DNA of 64,000 bases from Pseudomonadota bacterium (GCA_021811085.1 JAJZPQ010000012.1:19429-83428), one strand, 5' to 3'; shown: positions 24,365 through 34,421, counted from the first letter of the stretch. The notes: generated by a model from the sequence alone, not told the origin. Numbers and translations: made by a program.

Positions 24365-25582
24365 TCAGTTCTTCAGGCGGCGGAATACCAGGCAGGCGTT
24401 GGTGCCGCCGAAGCCGAAGCTGTTCGACATCACTGTGTTCAGGCCAGCGTTGTCGACGCGCTCGCGCAGGATGGGCATGCCTTCGGCGGCGGGGTCGAGC
24501 GTCTCGATGTTGGCCGAGACGCAGGCGAAGTCGTGCTCGAGCATCAGCAGCGTATAGATCACCTCGGTGACGCCGGCGGCGCCCTGCGCGTGCCCGGTGA
24601 GCGACTTGGTCGAACTGATCAGCGGCAGCCTGTCCCCAAACACCGCGCGCACCGCTTCGAGCTCTTTGGGATCGCCGACCGGGGTGCTGGTGCCGTGGGT
24701 ATTGAGGTAATCGACCGGCGTATCCACGCCGGCCAGCGCCATGCGCATGCAGCGTACCGCGCCCTCGCCGGACGGCTGCACCATGTCGTAGCCGTCCGAG
24801 GTCGCGCCATAGCCGACGAGCTCGGCGTAGATTTTTGCGCCGCGCGCGCGCGCGTGTTCGAGTTCCTCCAGCACCACCACGCCGCCGCCGCCGGAGACCA
24901 CGAAACCGTCGCGGTCCGCATCGTAGGCCCGCGATGCCCTGGCCGGAGTGGCGTTGTACTTCGACGACAAGGCGCCCATGGCGTCGAACAGCATGCTCAG
25001 GTAGGGATGCACCTCTTCCCCGCCGCCGGCGAACACGATGTCCTGCTTGTCCCACTGAATCTGCTCGAAAGCGTTGCCGATGCAGTGCGCGCTGGTGGAA
25101 CAGGCCGAACTGATCGAATAGTTCATGCCTTTGATGCGGAACGGCGTCGCAAGGCAGGCCGAAGTGGTGCTCGACATACAGCGCGGCACCATGTAGGGAC
25201 CGATGCGTTTTACGCCCTTGGTCCGCATCAGGTCGGCCGCCTCGACCTGGTTCTGCGGTGAGCCGCCTCCCGAACCGACGATCAGCCCGGTGCGCTCGTG
25301 CGAAACCATGCTCTCGGGCAGGCCCGAATCCGCGATCGCCTGCGCCATTGCGATATAGGTGAACGCCGCTGCGTCGCCCATGAAGCGCAACAGCTTGCGG
25401 TCGATCAATTCCTCGCGCTTCACCCTGACCGGGCCGTACACCTGCGAGCGAAAGCCGAGCGCCTTGTATTCCTCGCTGAACTCGATGCCGCTGCGGCCTT
25501 CGCGCAGCGAGGCCAGCACCTCGCCCTTGTTGGTGCCGATGCTGGAGACGATGCCCATTCCGGTGACGACGACGCGACGCAT
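24365..25582 (-). CDS. fabB: 3-oxoacyl-[ACP] synthase I
   Basis: A 405-aa condensing enzyme from ATG 25582. Motifs: [18 protein letters not shown], active-site Cys in [17 protein letters not shown], His in [16 protein letters not shown], Lys/His in [15 protein letters not shown], and the C-terminal [14 protein letters not shown]. The length and [23 protein letters not shown]-like block match FabB more than FabF. Together with fabA upstream (10-base gap) it forms the anaerobic route to unsaturated fatty acids. Confidence 0.96.
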   Translation of the reverse strand: MRRVVVTGMGIVSSIGTNKGEVLASLREGRSGIEFSEEYKALGFRSQVYGPVRVKREELIDRKLLRFMGDAAAFTYIAMAQAIADSGLPESMVSHERTGLIVGSGGGSPQNQVEAADLMRTKGVKRIGPYMVPRCMSSTTSACLATPFRIKGMNYSISSACSTSAHCIGNAFEQIQWDKQDIVFAGGGEEVHPYLSMLFDAMGALSSKYNATPARASRAYDADRDGFVVSGGGGVVVLEELEHARARGAKIYAELVGYGATSDGYDMVQPSGEGAVRCMRMALAGVDTPVDYLNTHGTSTPVGDPKELEAVRAVFGDRLPLISSTKSLTGHAQGAAGVTEVIYTLLMLEHDFACVSANIETLDPAAEGMPILRERVDNAGLNTVMSNSFGFGGTNACLVFRRLKN

Positions 25583-25592
25583 GGCGCTACCC

Positions 25593-26108
25593 TCAGAATC
25601 CGTCGGTGGAGGTGAACAGCCCCACCTGCAGGTCCTTGCCTGCATAGATATCGCGACCGTCGACCTCCATCGCGGCGTCGGCGATACCCATCACCAGTTT
25701 GCGCAAAATCACGCGCTTCATGCTGATGCGGTAGGTAATCTTCTTGGCGCTGGGCAACACCTGGCCGCTGAACTTCACTTCGCCGCAGCCCAGCGCCCGT
25801 CCGCGCCCCTTGCCTCCCATCCAGCCCAGGTAAAAACCTATCAGCTGCCACATGGCATCCAGCCCGAGGCAGCCCGGCATCACCGGATCGCCCTGGAAAT
25901 GGCAGGCGAAAAACCAGAGTTCCGGGCGCACGTCGAGTTCGGCGACGATTTCGCCCTTGCCGTAGGCGCCGCCTTTTTCGCTGATGTAGATGATGCGGTC
26001 GAACATCAGCATCGGCGGCAGCGGCAACTGCGCGTTGCCGGCGCCGAACATCTCCCCGCGGCCGCAGGCGAGCAGCTGTTCGTAGCTGAAACTGGATTTC
26101 TTGGTCAA
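25593..26108 (-). CDS. fabA: 3-hydroxydecanoyl-[ACP] dehydratase/isomerase
   Basis: A hot-dog-fold enzyme with [22 protein letters not shown], the active-site His in [25 protein letters not shown] and the partner Asp there, then [18 protein letters not shown]. FabA introduces the cis double bond at C10. Two starts are possible. TTG at 26108 gives 171 aa, almost the E. coli length (172), with AGGATAAGAG upstream. ATG at 26132 gives 179 aa but has no ribosome site. I prefer the TTG start. It precedes fabB by 10 bases. Confidence 0.93.
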   Translation of the reverse strand: MTKKSSFSYEQLLACGRGEMFGAGNAQLPLPPMLMFDRIIYISEKGGAYGKGEIVAELDVRPELWFFACHFQGDPVMPGCLGLDAMWQLIGFYLGWMGGKGRGRALGCGEVKFSGQVLPSAKKITYRISMKRVILRKLVMGIADAAMEVDGRDIYAGKDLQVGLFTSTDGF

Positions 26109-26199
26109 AGCGCTCTTATCCTCAAAAAACATCGGGGCGGTGCGGGTGGCTGGCTCGGAGCCGAGCATAAGTATAAAGGCTTTTCAGATGCAACCCGAA

Positions 26200-26676
26200 T
26201 TAGACCGCCCAATTGAGCAGGACCACGGCCTGCGCCGCGATGCCTTCGCCGCGTCCGGTGAAGCCGAGGCGTTCGGTGGTCGTCGCCTTGACGTTGATCT
26301 GGCCGCGCGACAGGCCGAGATCCGCGGCGATGTGGTTCACCATATCCGGAATATGCGGCGCCATGCGCGGCGCCTGGGCAATGATCGTGGCGTCGATATT
26401 GACGATGCGGTAGCCCGCCTCCTGCACCTTCGTGCTGACCTCGCGCAGCAGCCCGCGGCTGTCGGCGTTCTTGTAGCGCGCGTCGCTGTCCGGAAAATGC
26501 ATGCCGATATCGCCCATGGCCGCGGCCCCGAGCAGCGCATCGCACAGCGCGTGCAGCAGCACATCCGCATCGGAATGCCCTTCGAGGCCTTTATCGTAGG
26601 GAATCAGCACGCCGCCGATGATCAGCTTGCGCCCCGCCACCAGGGCGTGAACGTCGAATCCCTGCCCTACTCGCAT
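26200..26676 (-). CDS. ispF: 2-C-methyl-D-erythritol 2,4-cyclodiphosphate synthase
   Basis: A 158-aa enzyme from ATG 26676. It begins [23 protein letters not shown], with metal ligands Asp and His in DVHAL, then [51 protein letters not shown] and [24 protein letters not shown]. It carries out the fifth MEP-pathway step to isoprenoids. It overlaps ispD by 10 bases, so the two are translationally coupled. Confidence 0.96.
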   Translation of the reverse strand: MRVGQGFDVHALVAGRKLIIGGVLIPYDKGLEGHSDADVLLHALCDALLGAAAMGDIGMHFPDSDARYKNADSRGLLREVSTKVQEAGYRIVNIDATIIAQAPRMAPHIPDMVNHIAADLGLSRGQINVKATTTERLGFTGRGEGIAAQAVVLLNWAV

Positions 26677-27374
26677 GCTTGCGCCCCCCGGCTGGTGAGG
26701 ATGGTTTGCGCCAACTGCAGGTCCTCGGGATAAGTCACTTTCAAATTCGTGCTGTAGCCCTGCACCAGCTTCGGTTTCAGCCCCAGGGCCTCGACCGCGC
26801 CGGCCTCGTCGCTCAATTTGGCTGTTCGGCCCAGGGCCTCGAGCAGCAAACCATGGCGAAACATCTGCGGCGTCTGCGCCTGCCACAACTGCTCGCGCGC
26901 TTCGGTGCGCTGGATCCGGCCGGTCGCATCGGCGCGCTTCAGCGTATCGGCGACCGGCACGCCAAGTATACCGCCGACCTCGTCGCCGGCGAGCGCATCC
27001 AGCATGCGCTGCAATTCGCGCAGCGCGAGGCAGGGCCGCGCCGCGTCGTGCACCAGCACCCAATCATCGGGCTCCAGCGTGGACGAAGCCGCGACCAGGC
27101 CGTTCAATACGCTGTCGTGCCGCGTCGCGCCGCCGCAGTACAACGGCGCGACGCGCTCGCCGAATTCACCCCAGGGATGGCGTTTGAATTCCTGATCCGC
27201 CGGTGCGAGCACCACGAACACGGTGACGATCCGGGGATCCGCAAGCAGCGCCTTGACACTGTGGTAGAGCATGGGGCGGCCGAGCAGCTCCAGGTATTGC
27301 TTGGGCTTCGCCTGCGCCATGCGTTCGCCCGCGCCCGCCGCCGGAATCAGACCGAAAAACTGCTCGGACGTCAT
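26667..27374 (-). CDS. ispD: 2-C-methyl-D-erythritol 4-phosphate cytidylyltransferase
   Basis: A 235-aa enzyme from ATG 27374. Motifs: [31 protein letters not shown] (CTP loop with conserved Arg and Lys), [31 protein letters not shown], and [13 protein letters not shown]. It makes CDP-ME from MEP and CTP. The track shows a 1134-codon ORF ending here, but codons upstream of 27374 are antisense to mfd and are a shadow. Divergent from mfd, with a 126-base gap. Confidence 0.96.
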   Translation of the reverse strand: MTSEQFFGLIPAAGAGERMAQAKPKQYLELLGRPMLYHSVKALLADPRIVTVFVVLAPADQEFKRHPWGEFGERVAPLYCGGATRHDSVLNGLVAASSTLEPDDWVLVHDAARPCLALRELQRMLDALAGDEVGGILGVPVADTLKRADATGRIQRTEAREQLWQAQTPQMFRHGLLLEALGRTAKLSDEAGAVEALGLKPKLVQGYSTNLKVTYPEDLQLAQTILTSRGAQACE

Positions 27375-27407
27375 TGTTTTTCCGTAATAAATAGCTGCCG
27401 AAGCCGT

Positions 27408-27413
27408 TATAAT
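27408..27413 (+). promoter_or_regulatory. Perfect -10 hexamer upstream of mfd
   Basis: TATAAT occurs in the AT-rich part of the ispD/mfd gap, 87 bases before the mfd start. I find no -35 near TTGACA at 16-18 bases upstream, so assignment as the mfd promoter is tentative. Confidence 0.3.
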
Positions 27414-27500
27414 ACAGCTTAGTGAAACTATGATGTCAGCCGAATCGCCTGCCCCGGTGGCGCACCGCACTGAGTCGCGCCCGCGGGTTTCTTTTTTTCT

Positions 27501-30500
27501 ATGACCAGCCCCCCGACCCAAACACTGCACAGGCGCCGCTATACCCAGCTGCATGGCTCCGCCGATGCTTTGGCCGTCGCGCGCCTGGCGCAGCAGGCGA
27601 AGCCCCTGATCGTGCTGTGCGCCTCCGCCTTGGAGGCGCAGCGGCTGCGCGAGGAGATTCCCTATTTCGCGCCCGATTTGGCGGTGAACCTGCTGCCCGA
27701 CTGGGAAACGCTGCCCTACGACAGCTTTTCGCCGCACCATGACCTGATTTCCGAGCGCCTCGCCACGCTGTATGCGATCACGCGCGGCAGCTGCGATCTC
27801 ACGCTGATTCCGGCGAGCACGGCACTCTACCGCCTGGCGCCGCCGTCCTATCTCGCCGCCTATACCTTCTTTCTCAAGCAAGACGAGAAGTTCAGCCTGC
27901 CGCAGCTGCGCACGCAGCTGACCCTGGCCGGCTACAGCCACGTGACCCAGGTGGTCGCCCCGGGCGAATACTGCGTGCGCGGCGGGCTCATCGACCTGTT
28001 TCCCATGGGCAGCGCCCTGCCCTATCGCATCGACCTGCTGGACGAGGAGATCGAGTCGATCCGCACCTTCGACGTCGATACCCAGCGCACGATATACAAG
28101 GTCAACGAAGTGCGTCTGCTGCCGGCGCGCGAGTTTCCGCTGGACGAAGCCGGCCGCACGCGCTTTCGCGCGCGCTTTCGCGAAACCTTCGAGGGCGATC
28201 CGTCGCGCAGCAATATCTACAAGGACGTCAGCAACGGCATCGCGCCGGCCGGCATCGAATACTATCTGCCGCTGTTTTTCGAGAGCACCGCGACGATTTT
28301 CGATTACCTGCCCGCTGAGGCCACGCTGTGCCTGCATCACGACGTCGCGGCCAGCATAGACGCATTCTGGAAAGATACCCAGTCGCGCTACAAGCTGCTC
28401 AGCGGCGACCGTTCGCAGCCGCTGCTGTCCCCGGTCGACATGTTCCTGCCGGCCGAGGAATTCTTCATCGCCGCCAGGAATTTCGCGCGCATCGATATCA
28501 GCGCGCCGCACGAGAGCGCCGCGGCCGAAGGCGAACTGCGCGCCGCCGCGCTGCCGCCGCTTGCGGTCGAGCGCCGCGCCGCCGATCCGCTCGCCAAGCT
28601 GAAGGACTTCCTCGCGACCACGCCGGCGCGCGCGCTGCTGCTCGCGGAATCGCCGGGCCGGCGCGAGACCATGAGTCAGTACCTGGCCGAGTACAGGCTC
28701 ACGCCCGAGCCCTGCGCGAGCTTCGCCGAATTCCTCGCCTCGAGCGCGCGCTGCATGCTCGGCACGGGTCCGCTGTACAACGGCTTCGCGCTCGCTGCCG
28801 AGAACCTCTGCATCGTCACCGAGGCCGAGCTCTATGCCGGCACCGTGCGCGCAGGCAAACGCGCCGAAGTGCGTGCGACTTCGGTCGAGGGCATGGTGCG
28901 CGATCTGTCGGAGCTGCGCATCGGCGACCCGGTGGTGCACGCCCAGCACGGCATCGGCCGCTACCTCGGCCTGGCCAATCTCGACCTGGGCGAAGGCGAG
29001 ACCGAGTTCCTGCATCTGGAGTATGCGGGAGCCGACAAGCTCTACGTGCCGGTGGCGCAGCTGCACCTGATCAGCCGCTACAGCGGCGTGGCGCCGGAGC
29101 AGGCACCGCTGCACAAGCTCGGCAGCGGCGACTGGGACCGCGCCAAGAAAAAAGCGGCGCAGCAGATCCGCGATACCGCCGCCGAATTGCTGAATCTGTA
29201 CGCGCGCCGCGCGGCCAGGCAGGGACACCAGTTCGAGGTGAAGCAGCACGATCTGGATGCGTTTGCCGAAGGCTTCGGTTTCGAGGAGACCACGGACCAG
29301 GCGGCTGCGATACGCGCCGTGGTCGACGACATGTGCTCGGGCAAGCCGATGGACCGCCTGATCTGCGGCGACGTGGGCTTCGGCAAGACCGAGGTCGCGC
29401 TGCGCGCGGCCTTCGTCGCGGTCTGCGGCGGCAAGCAGGTTGCCGTGCTCACCCCGACCACCCTGCTTGCCGAACAGCACTTCCAGACGTTTTCCGACCG
29501 CTTCGCGCAGATCGCGGACCAGTGGCCGATCAAGGTGGCCCAGCTGTCGCGCTTTCGCACGGCGAAGGAGCAGACGCAAAACGTGAAAGGTCTCGCCGAC
29601 GGCTCGGTCGACATCGCCATCGGCACGCACAAGCTGCTGCAACGCGACATCAAGTTTGCCCGCCTGGGCCTGGTGATCATCGACGAGGAGCACCGCTTCG
29701 GCGTGCGCCAGAAGGAGGCGCTCAAGGCGCTGAGCGCCGAGGTGGACGTACTCACGCTGACCGCCACGCCGATCCCGCGCACGCTGGCGATGTCGCTCGA
29801 AGGCCTGCGCGAATTCTCGGTCATCGCCACCGCGCCGCAGAAGCGCCTCGCGATCAAGACTTTCGTCAGCCGCGAGAGCGCGGGCGTGATCCGCGAAGCG
29901 GTGCTGCGCGAATTGAAGCGCGGCGGGCAGATCTATTTCCTGCACAACGAAGTGCAGACCATAGAGAACATGCACGCCAAGCTCGCCAAGCTGCTGCCCG
30001 AGGCGCGCATCGTGGTGGCGCACGGGCAAATGCGCGAGCGCGAGCTCGAGCGCGCGATGCGCGAGTTCCACCAGCAGCGCTACAACCTGCTGCTATGCAC
30101 CACCATCATCGAAACCGGCATCGACATCCCGACCGCCAACACCATGCTGATCAACCGCGCCGACAAATTCGGCCTGGCGCAGCTGCACCAGTTGCGCGGC
30201 CGCGTCGGACGCTCGCATCACCAGGCCTATGCCTACCTGCTCACCCACGGCGAGGAGACGCTCTCGGCGCAGGCGAAGAAGCGCCTCGAGGCGATACAGA
30301 TGATGGACGAGCTCGGCTCCGGATTCTTTCTCGCCATGCACGACCTCGAAATCCGCGGCGCGGGCGAGGTCCTGGGCGAATCGCAGTCCGGCGAAATGCA
30401 GGAAATCGGCTTCAACCTGTATACCGACATGCTCAACCACGCGGTGCGCTCGCTCAAGGCGGGACGCGAACCGGACCTGTCCGCGCCGCTCGCGATCACC

Positions 30501-30980
30501 ACCGAGATCAATCTGCATCTGCCGGCGCTGCTGCCCAACGACTATTGCAGCGACGTGCACGAGCGGCTGACGCTGTACAAGCGCTTCGCCAACTGCGAGA
30601 CCGCGGATGAACTCGATGCGATGCAGGAAGAACTCATCGACCGCTTCGGCCCTGCGCCCGAAGCGGCGCAGGCGCTCGTGGAATCGCACCGCCTGCGCAT
30701 CGCCGCGCGCGAACTGGGCGTGGCGCGCATCGATGCCAGCAGCGACGCGATCGCGCTGCAGTTCGTCGAACGGCCGCCGCTGGACGGGGCGCGCTTCATG
30801 CAGCTGCTGCAGCGGCAGCGCCACTGGAAACTGTCGGGGCCGAGCAAACTCAGGGTGCAGACACCCAGCGAAGGCTTGGCGGCACGCGCGCGCGCAGTGA
30901 AAGAATCGCTGAAGATCCTGCACGGCGCCATGCCGCCTGCACCGAGCGACACAGCCGCCGCGGTGGCGGACAGAGCATGA
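27501..30980 (+). CDS. mfd: Transcription-repair coupling factor
   Basis: A 1159-aa protein, close to E. coli Mfd (1148). The N-terminal UvrB-homology region shows LLPDWETLPYDSFSPHHDLISERLATLY and GEYCVRGGLIDLFPMGS. The RNA-polymerase-interacting domain follows (LRIGDPVVHAQHGIGRYLGL). The helicase motor has Walker A GDVGFGKTEVALRAAF, DEEHRFG, TATPIPRTL, and motif VI region QLHQLRGRVGRSHHQAYAYLL. A C-terminal autoinhibitory domain ends the protein. Mfd removes stalled RNA polymerase and recruits UvrA. Its stop overlaps the serB start (ATGA). Confidence 0.97.
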   Translation: MTSPPTQTLHRRRYTQLHGSADALAVARLAQQAKPLIVLCASALEAQRLREEIPYFAPDLAVNLLPDWETLPYDSFSPHHDLISERLATLYAITRGSCDLTLIPASTALYRLAPPSYLAAYTFFLKQDEKFSLPQLRTQLTLAGYSHVTQVVAPGEYCVRGGLIDLFPMGSALPYRIDLLDEEIESIRTFDVDTQRTIYKVNEVRLLPAREFPLDEAGRTRFRARFRETFEGDPSRSNIYKDVSNGIAPAGIEYYLPLFFESTATIFDYLPAEATLCLHHDVAASIDAFWKDTQSRYKLLSGDRSQPLLSPVDMFLPAEEFFIAARNFARIDISAPHESAAAEGELRAAALPPLAVERRAADPLAKLKDFLATTPARALLLAESPGRRETMSQYLAEYRLTPEPCASFAEFLASSARCMLGTGPLYNGFALAAENLCIVTEAELYAGTVRAGKRAEVRATSVEGMVRDLSELRIGDPVVHAQHGIGRYLGLANLDLGEGETEFLHLEYAGADKLYVPVAQLHLISRYSGVAPEQAPLHKLGSGDWDRAKKKAAQQIRDTAAELLNLYARRAARQGHQFEVKQHDLDAFAEGFGFEETTDQAAAIRAVVDDMCSGKPMDRLICGDVGFGKTEVALRAAFVAVCGGKQVAVLTPTTLLAEQHFQTFSDRFAQIADQWPIKVAQLSRFRTAKEQTQNVKGLADGSVDIAIGTHKLLQRDIKFARLGLVIIDEEHRFGVRQKEALKALSAEVDVLTLTATPIPRTLAMSLEGLREFSVIATAPQKRLAIKTFVSRESAGVIREAVLRELKRGGQIYFLHNEVQTIENMHAKLAKLLPEARIVVAHGQMRERELERAMREFHQQRYNLLLCTTIIETGIDIPTANTMLINRADKFGLAQLHQLRGRVGRSHHQAYAYLLTHGEETLSAQAKKRLEAIQMMDELGSGFFLAMHDLEIRGAGEVLGESQSGEMQEIGFNLYTDMLNHAVRSLKAGREPDLSAPLAITTEINLHLPALLPNDYCSDVHERLTLYKRFANCETADELDAMQEELIDRFGPAPEAAQALVESHRLRIAARELGVARIDASSDAIALQFVERPPLDGARFMQLLQRQRHWKLSGPSKLRVQTPSEGLAARARAVKESLKILHGAMPPAPSDTAAAVADRA

Positions 30981-31807
30981 ATCTGATCATCCAGGGCGCA
31001 GCCGTCGCCGACCATGATCTGCAGCAGATCGCGCAATTGTCCGGCACGCAGCAGTTCGAGCGCCTGGGACCCGCGGCCTGGAAACTGCGCGACGCGCGGC
31101 CGCATCCCGGCATCGCCGGGTTCTGCGCCCGCGCGGGCCTGGACTTCGGTTTCGTGCCGGAGAACAGAAGACTGGCCGACATGCGGCTGCTCGCGATCGA
31201 CATGGACTCCACGCTGATTACCATCGAGTGCATCGACGAAGTCGCCGACCTCGCCGGCGTCAAGTCCGAAGTCGCTGCGATCACCGCCGCAGCCATGGCG
31301 GGCGAACTCGATTATGCGCAAAGCCTGCGCCGCCGCGTCGGCCTGCTGCAGGGCCTGGACGAGACGGCGCTCGCGCGTGTGTACGCAGAACGCCTGCGGC
31401 TCTCGCCCGGCGCCGAGACTCTGCTTGCGGCCGTGCACAGTGCCGGAATCAAGACGCTGCTGGTATCGGGCGGCTTCAGCTTTTTCACCGAGCGCCTGAA
31501 GTCCCGGCTCGGACTGGACTACAGCGCCTCCAACGTGATCGAGATCGAGAGCGGCCGCCTCACCGGCAAGGTGATCGGAGACATCGTGGATGCAGAAGGT
31601 AAGGCGGCGGCATTGCGCGCGCGGCGCGATGCATTGGGCATAGCGCGCAGCGCGGTCATCGCCATCGGCGACGGCGCCAACGATCTCGCGATGATGGCCG
31701 AAGCCGGCGTGTCCATCGCCTACCGCGCGAAACCGGTGGCGCGCAGCCAGGCCGATTACGCGCTGGACCACTGCGGCCTGGACGGCGTGCTCAATTTGTT
31801 TGCCTGA
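30977..31807 (+). CDS. serB: Phosphoserine phosphatase
   Basis: A 276-aa HAD enzyme. Nucleophile motif AIDMDSTLITIECIDEVAD (DxDxT), motif II Ser in LLVSGGFSFFTERLK, motif III Lys in DAEGKAAAL, and motif IV AIGDGANDLAMMAEAG. The first 65 residues form the small N-terminal domain seen in proteobacterial SerB. It makes L-serine from phosphoserine, supplying substrate for CysE encoded 4 kb away. It overlaps mfd by 4 bases. Confidence 0.95.
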   Translation: MNLIIQGAAVADHDLQQIAQLSGTQQFERLGPAAWKLRDARPHPGIAGFCARAGLDFGFVPENRRLADMRLLAIDMDSTLITIECIDEVADLAGVKSEVAAITAAAMAGELDYAQSLRRRVGLLQGLDETALARVYAERLRLSPGAETLLAAVHSAGIKTLLVSGGFSFFTERLKSRLGLDYSASNVIEIESGRLTGKVIGDIVDAEGKAAALRARRDALGIARSAVIAIGDGANDLAMMAEAGVSIAYRAKPVARSQADYALDHCGLDGVLNLFA

Positions 31808-31849
31808 GCCGACGCGGGCGAAACCGCGAGTGCTGCTGGCTGTCGCCGC

Positions 31850-32269
31850 CTAGGTCAAGCCTTTCTGCTTGAACAGCGCGACAAACTTCGAGTCGGTATC
31901 CATCATGTGATAGCGCCACCAGATCTGCAGAAATTGCAGCAATTCCTTGGCCAGCGCCGCTCTGGATGCGGCCGGCGCCTGTTCAAAAGCATCGACAAAG
32001 GCAGTGACCTTTTCGATGAGCGCATCGTGCTCCTGCTTGTGTTCCTCCGCGTCCGCATAGTGGAACTGAGCGAAATATTTCTCTTCCATGCTGAAATGCG
32101 TCGCGGTGTAGACGATCAGCTCATCCATGATTTCGCCGATTACATCGGCGCCTCTGCCTTCCATCGTGGCGTCATACAGCCGATTGATGATTTCTATCAG
32201 TCTCTGGTGCTGCCGATCGACTACGGCAACGCCCAATTTGAGACTGTCATTCCACTCGATCAGAGGCAT
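31850..32269 (-). CDS. Bacteriohemerythrin (third hemerythrin-like protein)
   Basis: A 139-aa protein with a full ligand set: His in VVDRQHQRLIEIINRLYDA, His/Glu in THFSMEEKYFAQFHY, two His in EEHKQEHDALIEKV, and His plus Asp in WWRYHMMDTDSKF. The start motif IEWNDSLKLGVAVVD is the classic bacteriohemerythrin opening. Stand-alone, without a fused signalling domain. It is convergent with serB. Likely oxygen binding or sensing. Confidence 0.93.
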   Translation of the reverse strand: MPLIEWNDSLKLGVAVVDRQHQRLIEIINRLYDATMEGRGADVIGEIMDELIVYTATHFSMEEKYFAQFHYADAEEHKQEHDALIEKVTAFVDAFEQAPAASRAALAKELLQFLQIWWRYHMMDTDSKFVALFKQKGLT

Positions 32270-32382
32270 GCTGGATATGCCGGCGCGTTACCAAGGTAGA
32301 TACGATTTTAGTTCATCGATCGACTGACGGCTCGCATTTCAGTCTAGCGCTCTTGGCAGTACCGCTGGCGCGGCGGTGAAAC

Positions 32383-33750
32383 TCAGAATGCGCCTGGGTC
32401 GCCCGGGAACACCACTGGCGATTCGTAGCCGTCGGCCGACACGGCGGAGACGCCGAAGAACCAATCGTCGATGACGACGTTGTTCAAGGTCAGCCGGTCC
32501 GGTTGCGCCGCATCGGCCGCGACGTAGCGGCTGTATTTCCATTGCGGCTCGGTGGTATCGCGCCACCACACGCGATAGCCCGCCGCATCCGGCTGTGGCT
32601 GCCAGCTCAGCGTGGTGTTCGGCGTTACCGCGCCGGCGATGCGGACCCCCTTGGGTGGCGCAGGCGCGTTGGCCAGAGCGGCCAGCGTAACGAGGTTCAG
32701 TCGCGTCACTTGAGCCAGATAGTCGAAATCGACGAACTCTATCGTGTCGCCGTAGCGCACGCCGTTTTCGACGCGCAGGTCCTGATGCTGGCGTGTATAG
32801 TCCTCGTGCGCCTCGGTCAGGCGCACCGAGGGGAAGCCTAGATCGAGAAACGCCACCTGGTCCCCGCCGCGACCGTAGCGATCGGTGCGGTAGACCATTT
32901 TTACCCGCAGATTGGTCAGATAACGATGCGCCAGCGTGGCCATGAAGCGCGCGATGTTGCGCGACGGCGAATCGACCTCGCCGCCGTTGTAGCGCCGGCG
33001 GTTGGCCTGTGCCGGCGTCTCGAGCGCCTTGGTGCCTTCGGAGAACACGCGCACCGTGGTGTTGTCGCGCACGCCGTCTTCGCCATGGGTGTTGCCGATA
33101 ATGTCGTTGTTGAGGTCGGCTTCCACCTGCCAGCCTTGCTTGCGTGCGTACTCGGCCAGCACCTTGCCGCCATACAGGCCCTGCTCTTCGCCCGACAGCG
33201 CGGCGTAGACCAGCGTGGCGCGAAAGTGCTGTTTCGACAATACCCGCGCCGCCTCCATCACTGCCGCCACGCCCGATGCATCGTCGTTGGCGCCGGGTGC
33301 GTCGCCGGTGGAATTCATGATGTCGGAGACGCGCGAATCGAGGTGGCCGGTTATCAGGATCACCCGGTTCGCATCGCCGCTGCCGCGCTGGATCGCGACA
33401 ATGTCCATCACTTCGGTTGGCTGCGGCAGGCGCGGACCGCTGAAGGTCTGCGACGGCGTGACGACCTCGAGGCAGCCGCCGCATTGCGACGACAAATCGG
33501 CGAAGCGCCCCTGCGCCCAGCGCCGCGCCGCGCCGATGCCGCGCGCGTCGGAACGCACATCCGACAACGTGTGGCGGGTGCCGAAACTCACCAGCGTACT
33601 TATCGTCGACTTCAGTTCAGCCGCATTCACTGCCGCGGCGACTGCGTGCAGCAGCGGCTGCCCGGCGGCGGCTTCGCCCGCCGCTGCATTTTGCAGCGGC
33701 AGGATACAGGCGGCTGCCAGCATGCCGATGTGCAAGTACGCGTTACGCAT
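32383..33750 (-). CDS. Secreted M28 family zinc aminopeptidase
   Basis: A 455-aa protein. The signal peptide is MRNAYLHIGMLAAACILPLQNAAA. The M28 catalytic domain has its metal ligands in order: ILITGHLDSRVSD, PGANDDASGVAAVMEAARVL, LSGEEQGLYGGK and EADLNNDIIGNTHG, with a later His in TEAHEDYTRQHQD. Residues about 370-455 (PPKGVRIAGAVTPNTTLSWQPQPDAAGYRVWWRDTTEP) look like a fibronectin-type III-like domain. The product is probably periplasmic or extracellular and hydrolyses peptides. It lies 154 bases downstream of iscA, where hscB would be expected in a full isc operon. Confidence 0.9.
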   Translation of the reverse strand: MRNAYLHIGMLAAACILPLQNAAAGEAAAGQPLLHAVAAAVNAAELKSTISTLVSFGTRHTLSDVRSDARGIGAARRWAQGRFADLSSQCGGCLEVVTPSQTFSGPRLPQPTEVMDIVAIQRGSGDANRVILITGHLDSRVSDIMNSTGDAPGANDDASGVAAVMEAARVLSKQHFRATLVYAALSGEEQGLYGGKVLAEYARKQGWQVEADLNNDIIGNTHGEDGVRDNTTVRVFSEGTKALETPAQANRRRYNGGEVDSPSRNIARFMATLAHRYLTNLRVKMVYRTDRYGRGGDQVAFLDLGFPSVRLTEAHEDYTRQHQDLRVENGVRYGDTIEFVDFDYLAQVTRLNLVTLAALANAPAPPKGVRIAGAVTPNTTLSWQPQPDAAGYRVWWRDTTEPQWKYSRYVAADAAQPDRLTLNNVVIDDWFFGVSAVSADGYESPVVFPGDPGAF

Positions 33751-33903
33751 CCTTTCCCCCTGTGTGTCGCCGCCCGCCCGGCGTCCGGGTTCAGACCGGC
33801 TAGCTGGAAATGATCCTGCTGGGAGTCGATTATGCGCGAATCAGGATCGCTCAGCGACGACGAATGCGCGAGCGCGCCCGGAGACCCGCGGCCTTCAATA
33901 AGC

Positions 33904-34227
33904 CTAAACGTTAAAGCTCTCGCCGCAGCCGCACTGGTCTTTCACGTTCGGATTCTTGAACTTGAAGCTTTCGTTCAAACCTTCGCGCGCGAAATCGAGC
34001 TCGGTGCCTTCCAGGAAGGGCAGGCTCTTCGGATCCACGATCACCTTCACCCCGTGGCTTTCGAACAGCGCGTCCTCCGGATTGATGGCGTCCGCATACT
34101 CCAGCTGGTAGGCCATGCCGGAGCAACCGGTGGTGCGCACGCCCAGGCGCAGGCCTACGCCCTTGCCGCGTTTGGCGATGAAGTTGGAAACGTGTTTTGC
34201 CGCTTTTTCAGTCAGGGTAACAGGCAT
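33904..34227 (-). CDS. iscA: A-type iron-sulfur carrier protein IscA
   Basis: A 107-aa HesB/IscA protein: [46 protein letters not shown], then [28 protein letters not shown] and CGCGESFNV. The three cluster-binding Cys (TTGCSG and CGCGESF) are intact. The FLEGTELDF and [12 protein letters not shown] blocks match IscA. It directly follows the iscU remnant and is the last gene of the surviving isc locus: no hscB, hscA or fdx follows. It could serve as an acceptor carrier for the SUF system. Confidence 0.92.
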   Translation of the reverse strand: MPVTLTEKAAKHVSNFIAKRGKGVGLRLGVRTTGCSGMAYQLEYADAINPEDALFESHGVKVIVDPKSLPFLEGTELDFAREGLNESFKFKNPNVKDQCGCGESFNV

Positions 34228-34234
34228 GGCAACC

Positions 34235-34369
34235 TCAGTCAGCGCGTTGCACCGCGGCGGCAGCGTTTTCGTCCGCAGCCAATCCGTGCTTCGCTTTGTA
34301 ATCGGCGATGGCCGATTCGATCGCGTCCTCGGCCAGGATGGAACAATGAATTTTCACCGGCGGCAGCGC
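34235..34369 (-). pseudogene. iscU: iscU remnant (C-terminal 44 codons or so)
   Basis: In the frame ending TGA at 34235 the sequence reads [17 protein letters not shown], then [27 protein letters not shown]. This is the C-terminus of IscU, including the LPPVK motif recognised by HscA and the third cluster Cys. About 95 N-terminal codons, with the first two scaffold cysteines, are missing. Its 5' end abuts iscS codons in another frame at about 34368, so it cannot be translated as a fusion and has no start of its own. The remnant is too short to bind a cluster. Confidence 0.88.
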
Positions 34370-34421
34370 GCGGATCGACCGGCGTGGCCGCCGGGTAATC
34401 GAGGCAAATCGGTAATTTCAT
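34368..34421 (-). pseudogene. iscS: iscS remnant (first 18 codons)
   Basis: ATG at 34421 opens MKLPICLDYPAATPVDPR, the exact N-terminus expected of cysteine desulfurase IscS (E. coli MKLPIYLDYSATTPVDPR). The match ends there and the next bases belong to iscU in a shifted frame. The frame continues as a nonsense tail to 34239. The PLP lysine and catalytic Cys regions are gone. It lies 30 bases after iscR, the normal position of iscS. Confidence 0.88.

Noticed and set aside
26667-30071. 1134-codon minus-strand ORF
   Set aside because: Only codons from 27374 down are ispD. The rest lies antisense to mfd and translates to low-complexity Arg/Ala/His/Gln sequence typical of GC-rich shadow frames.
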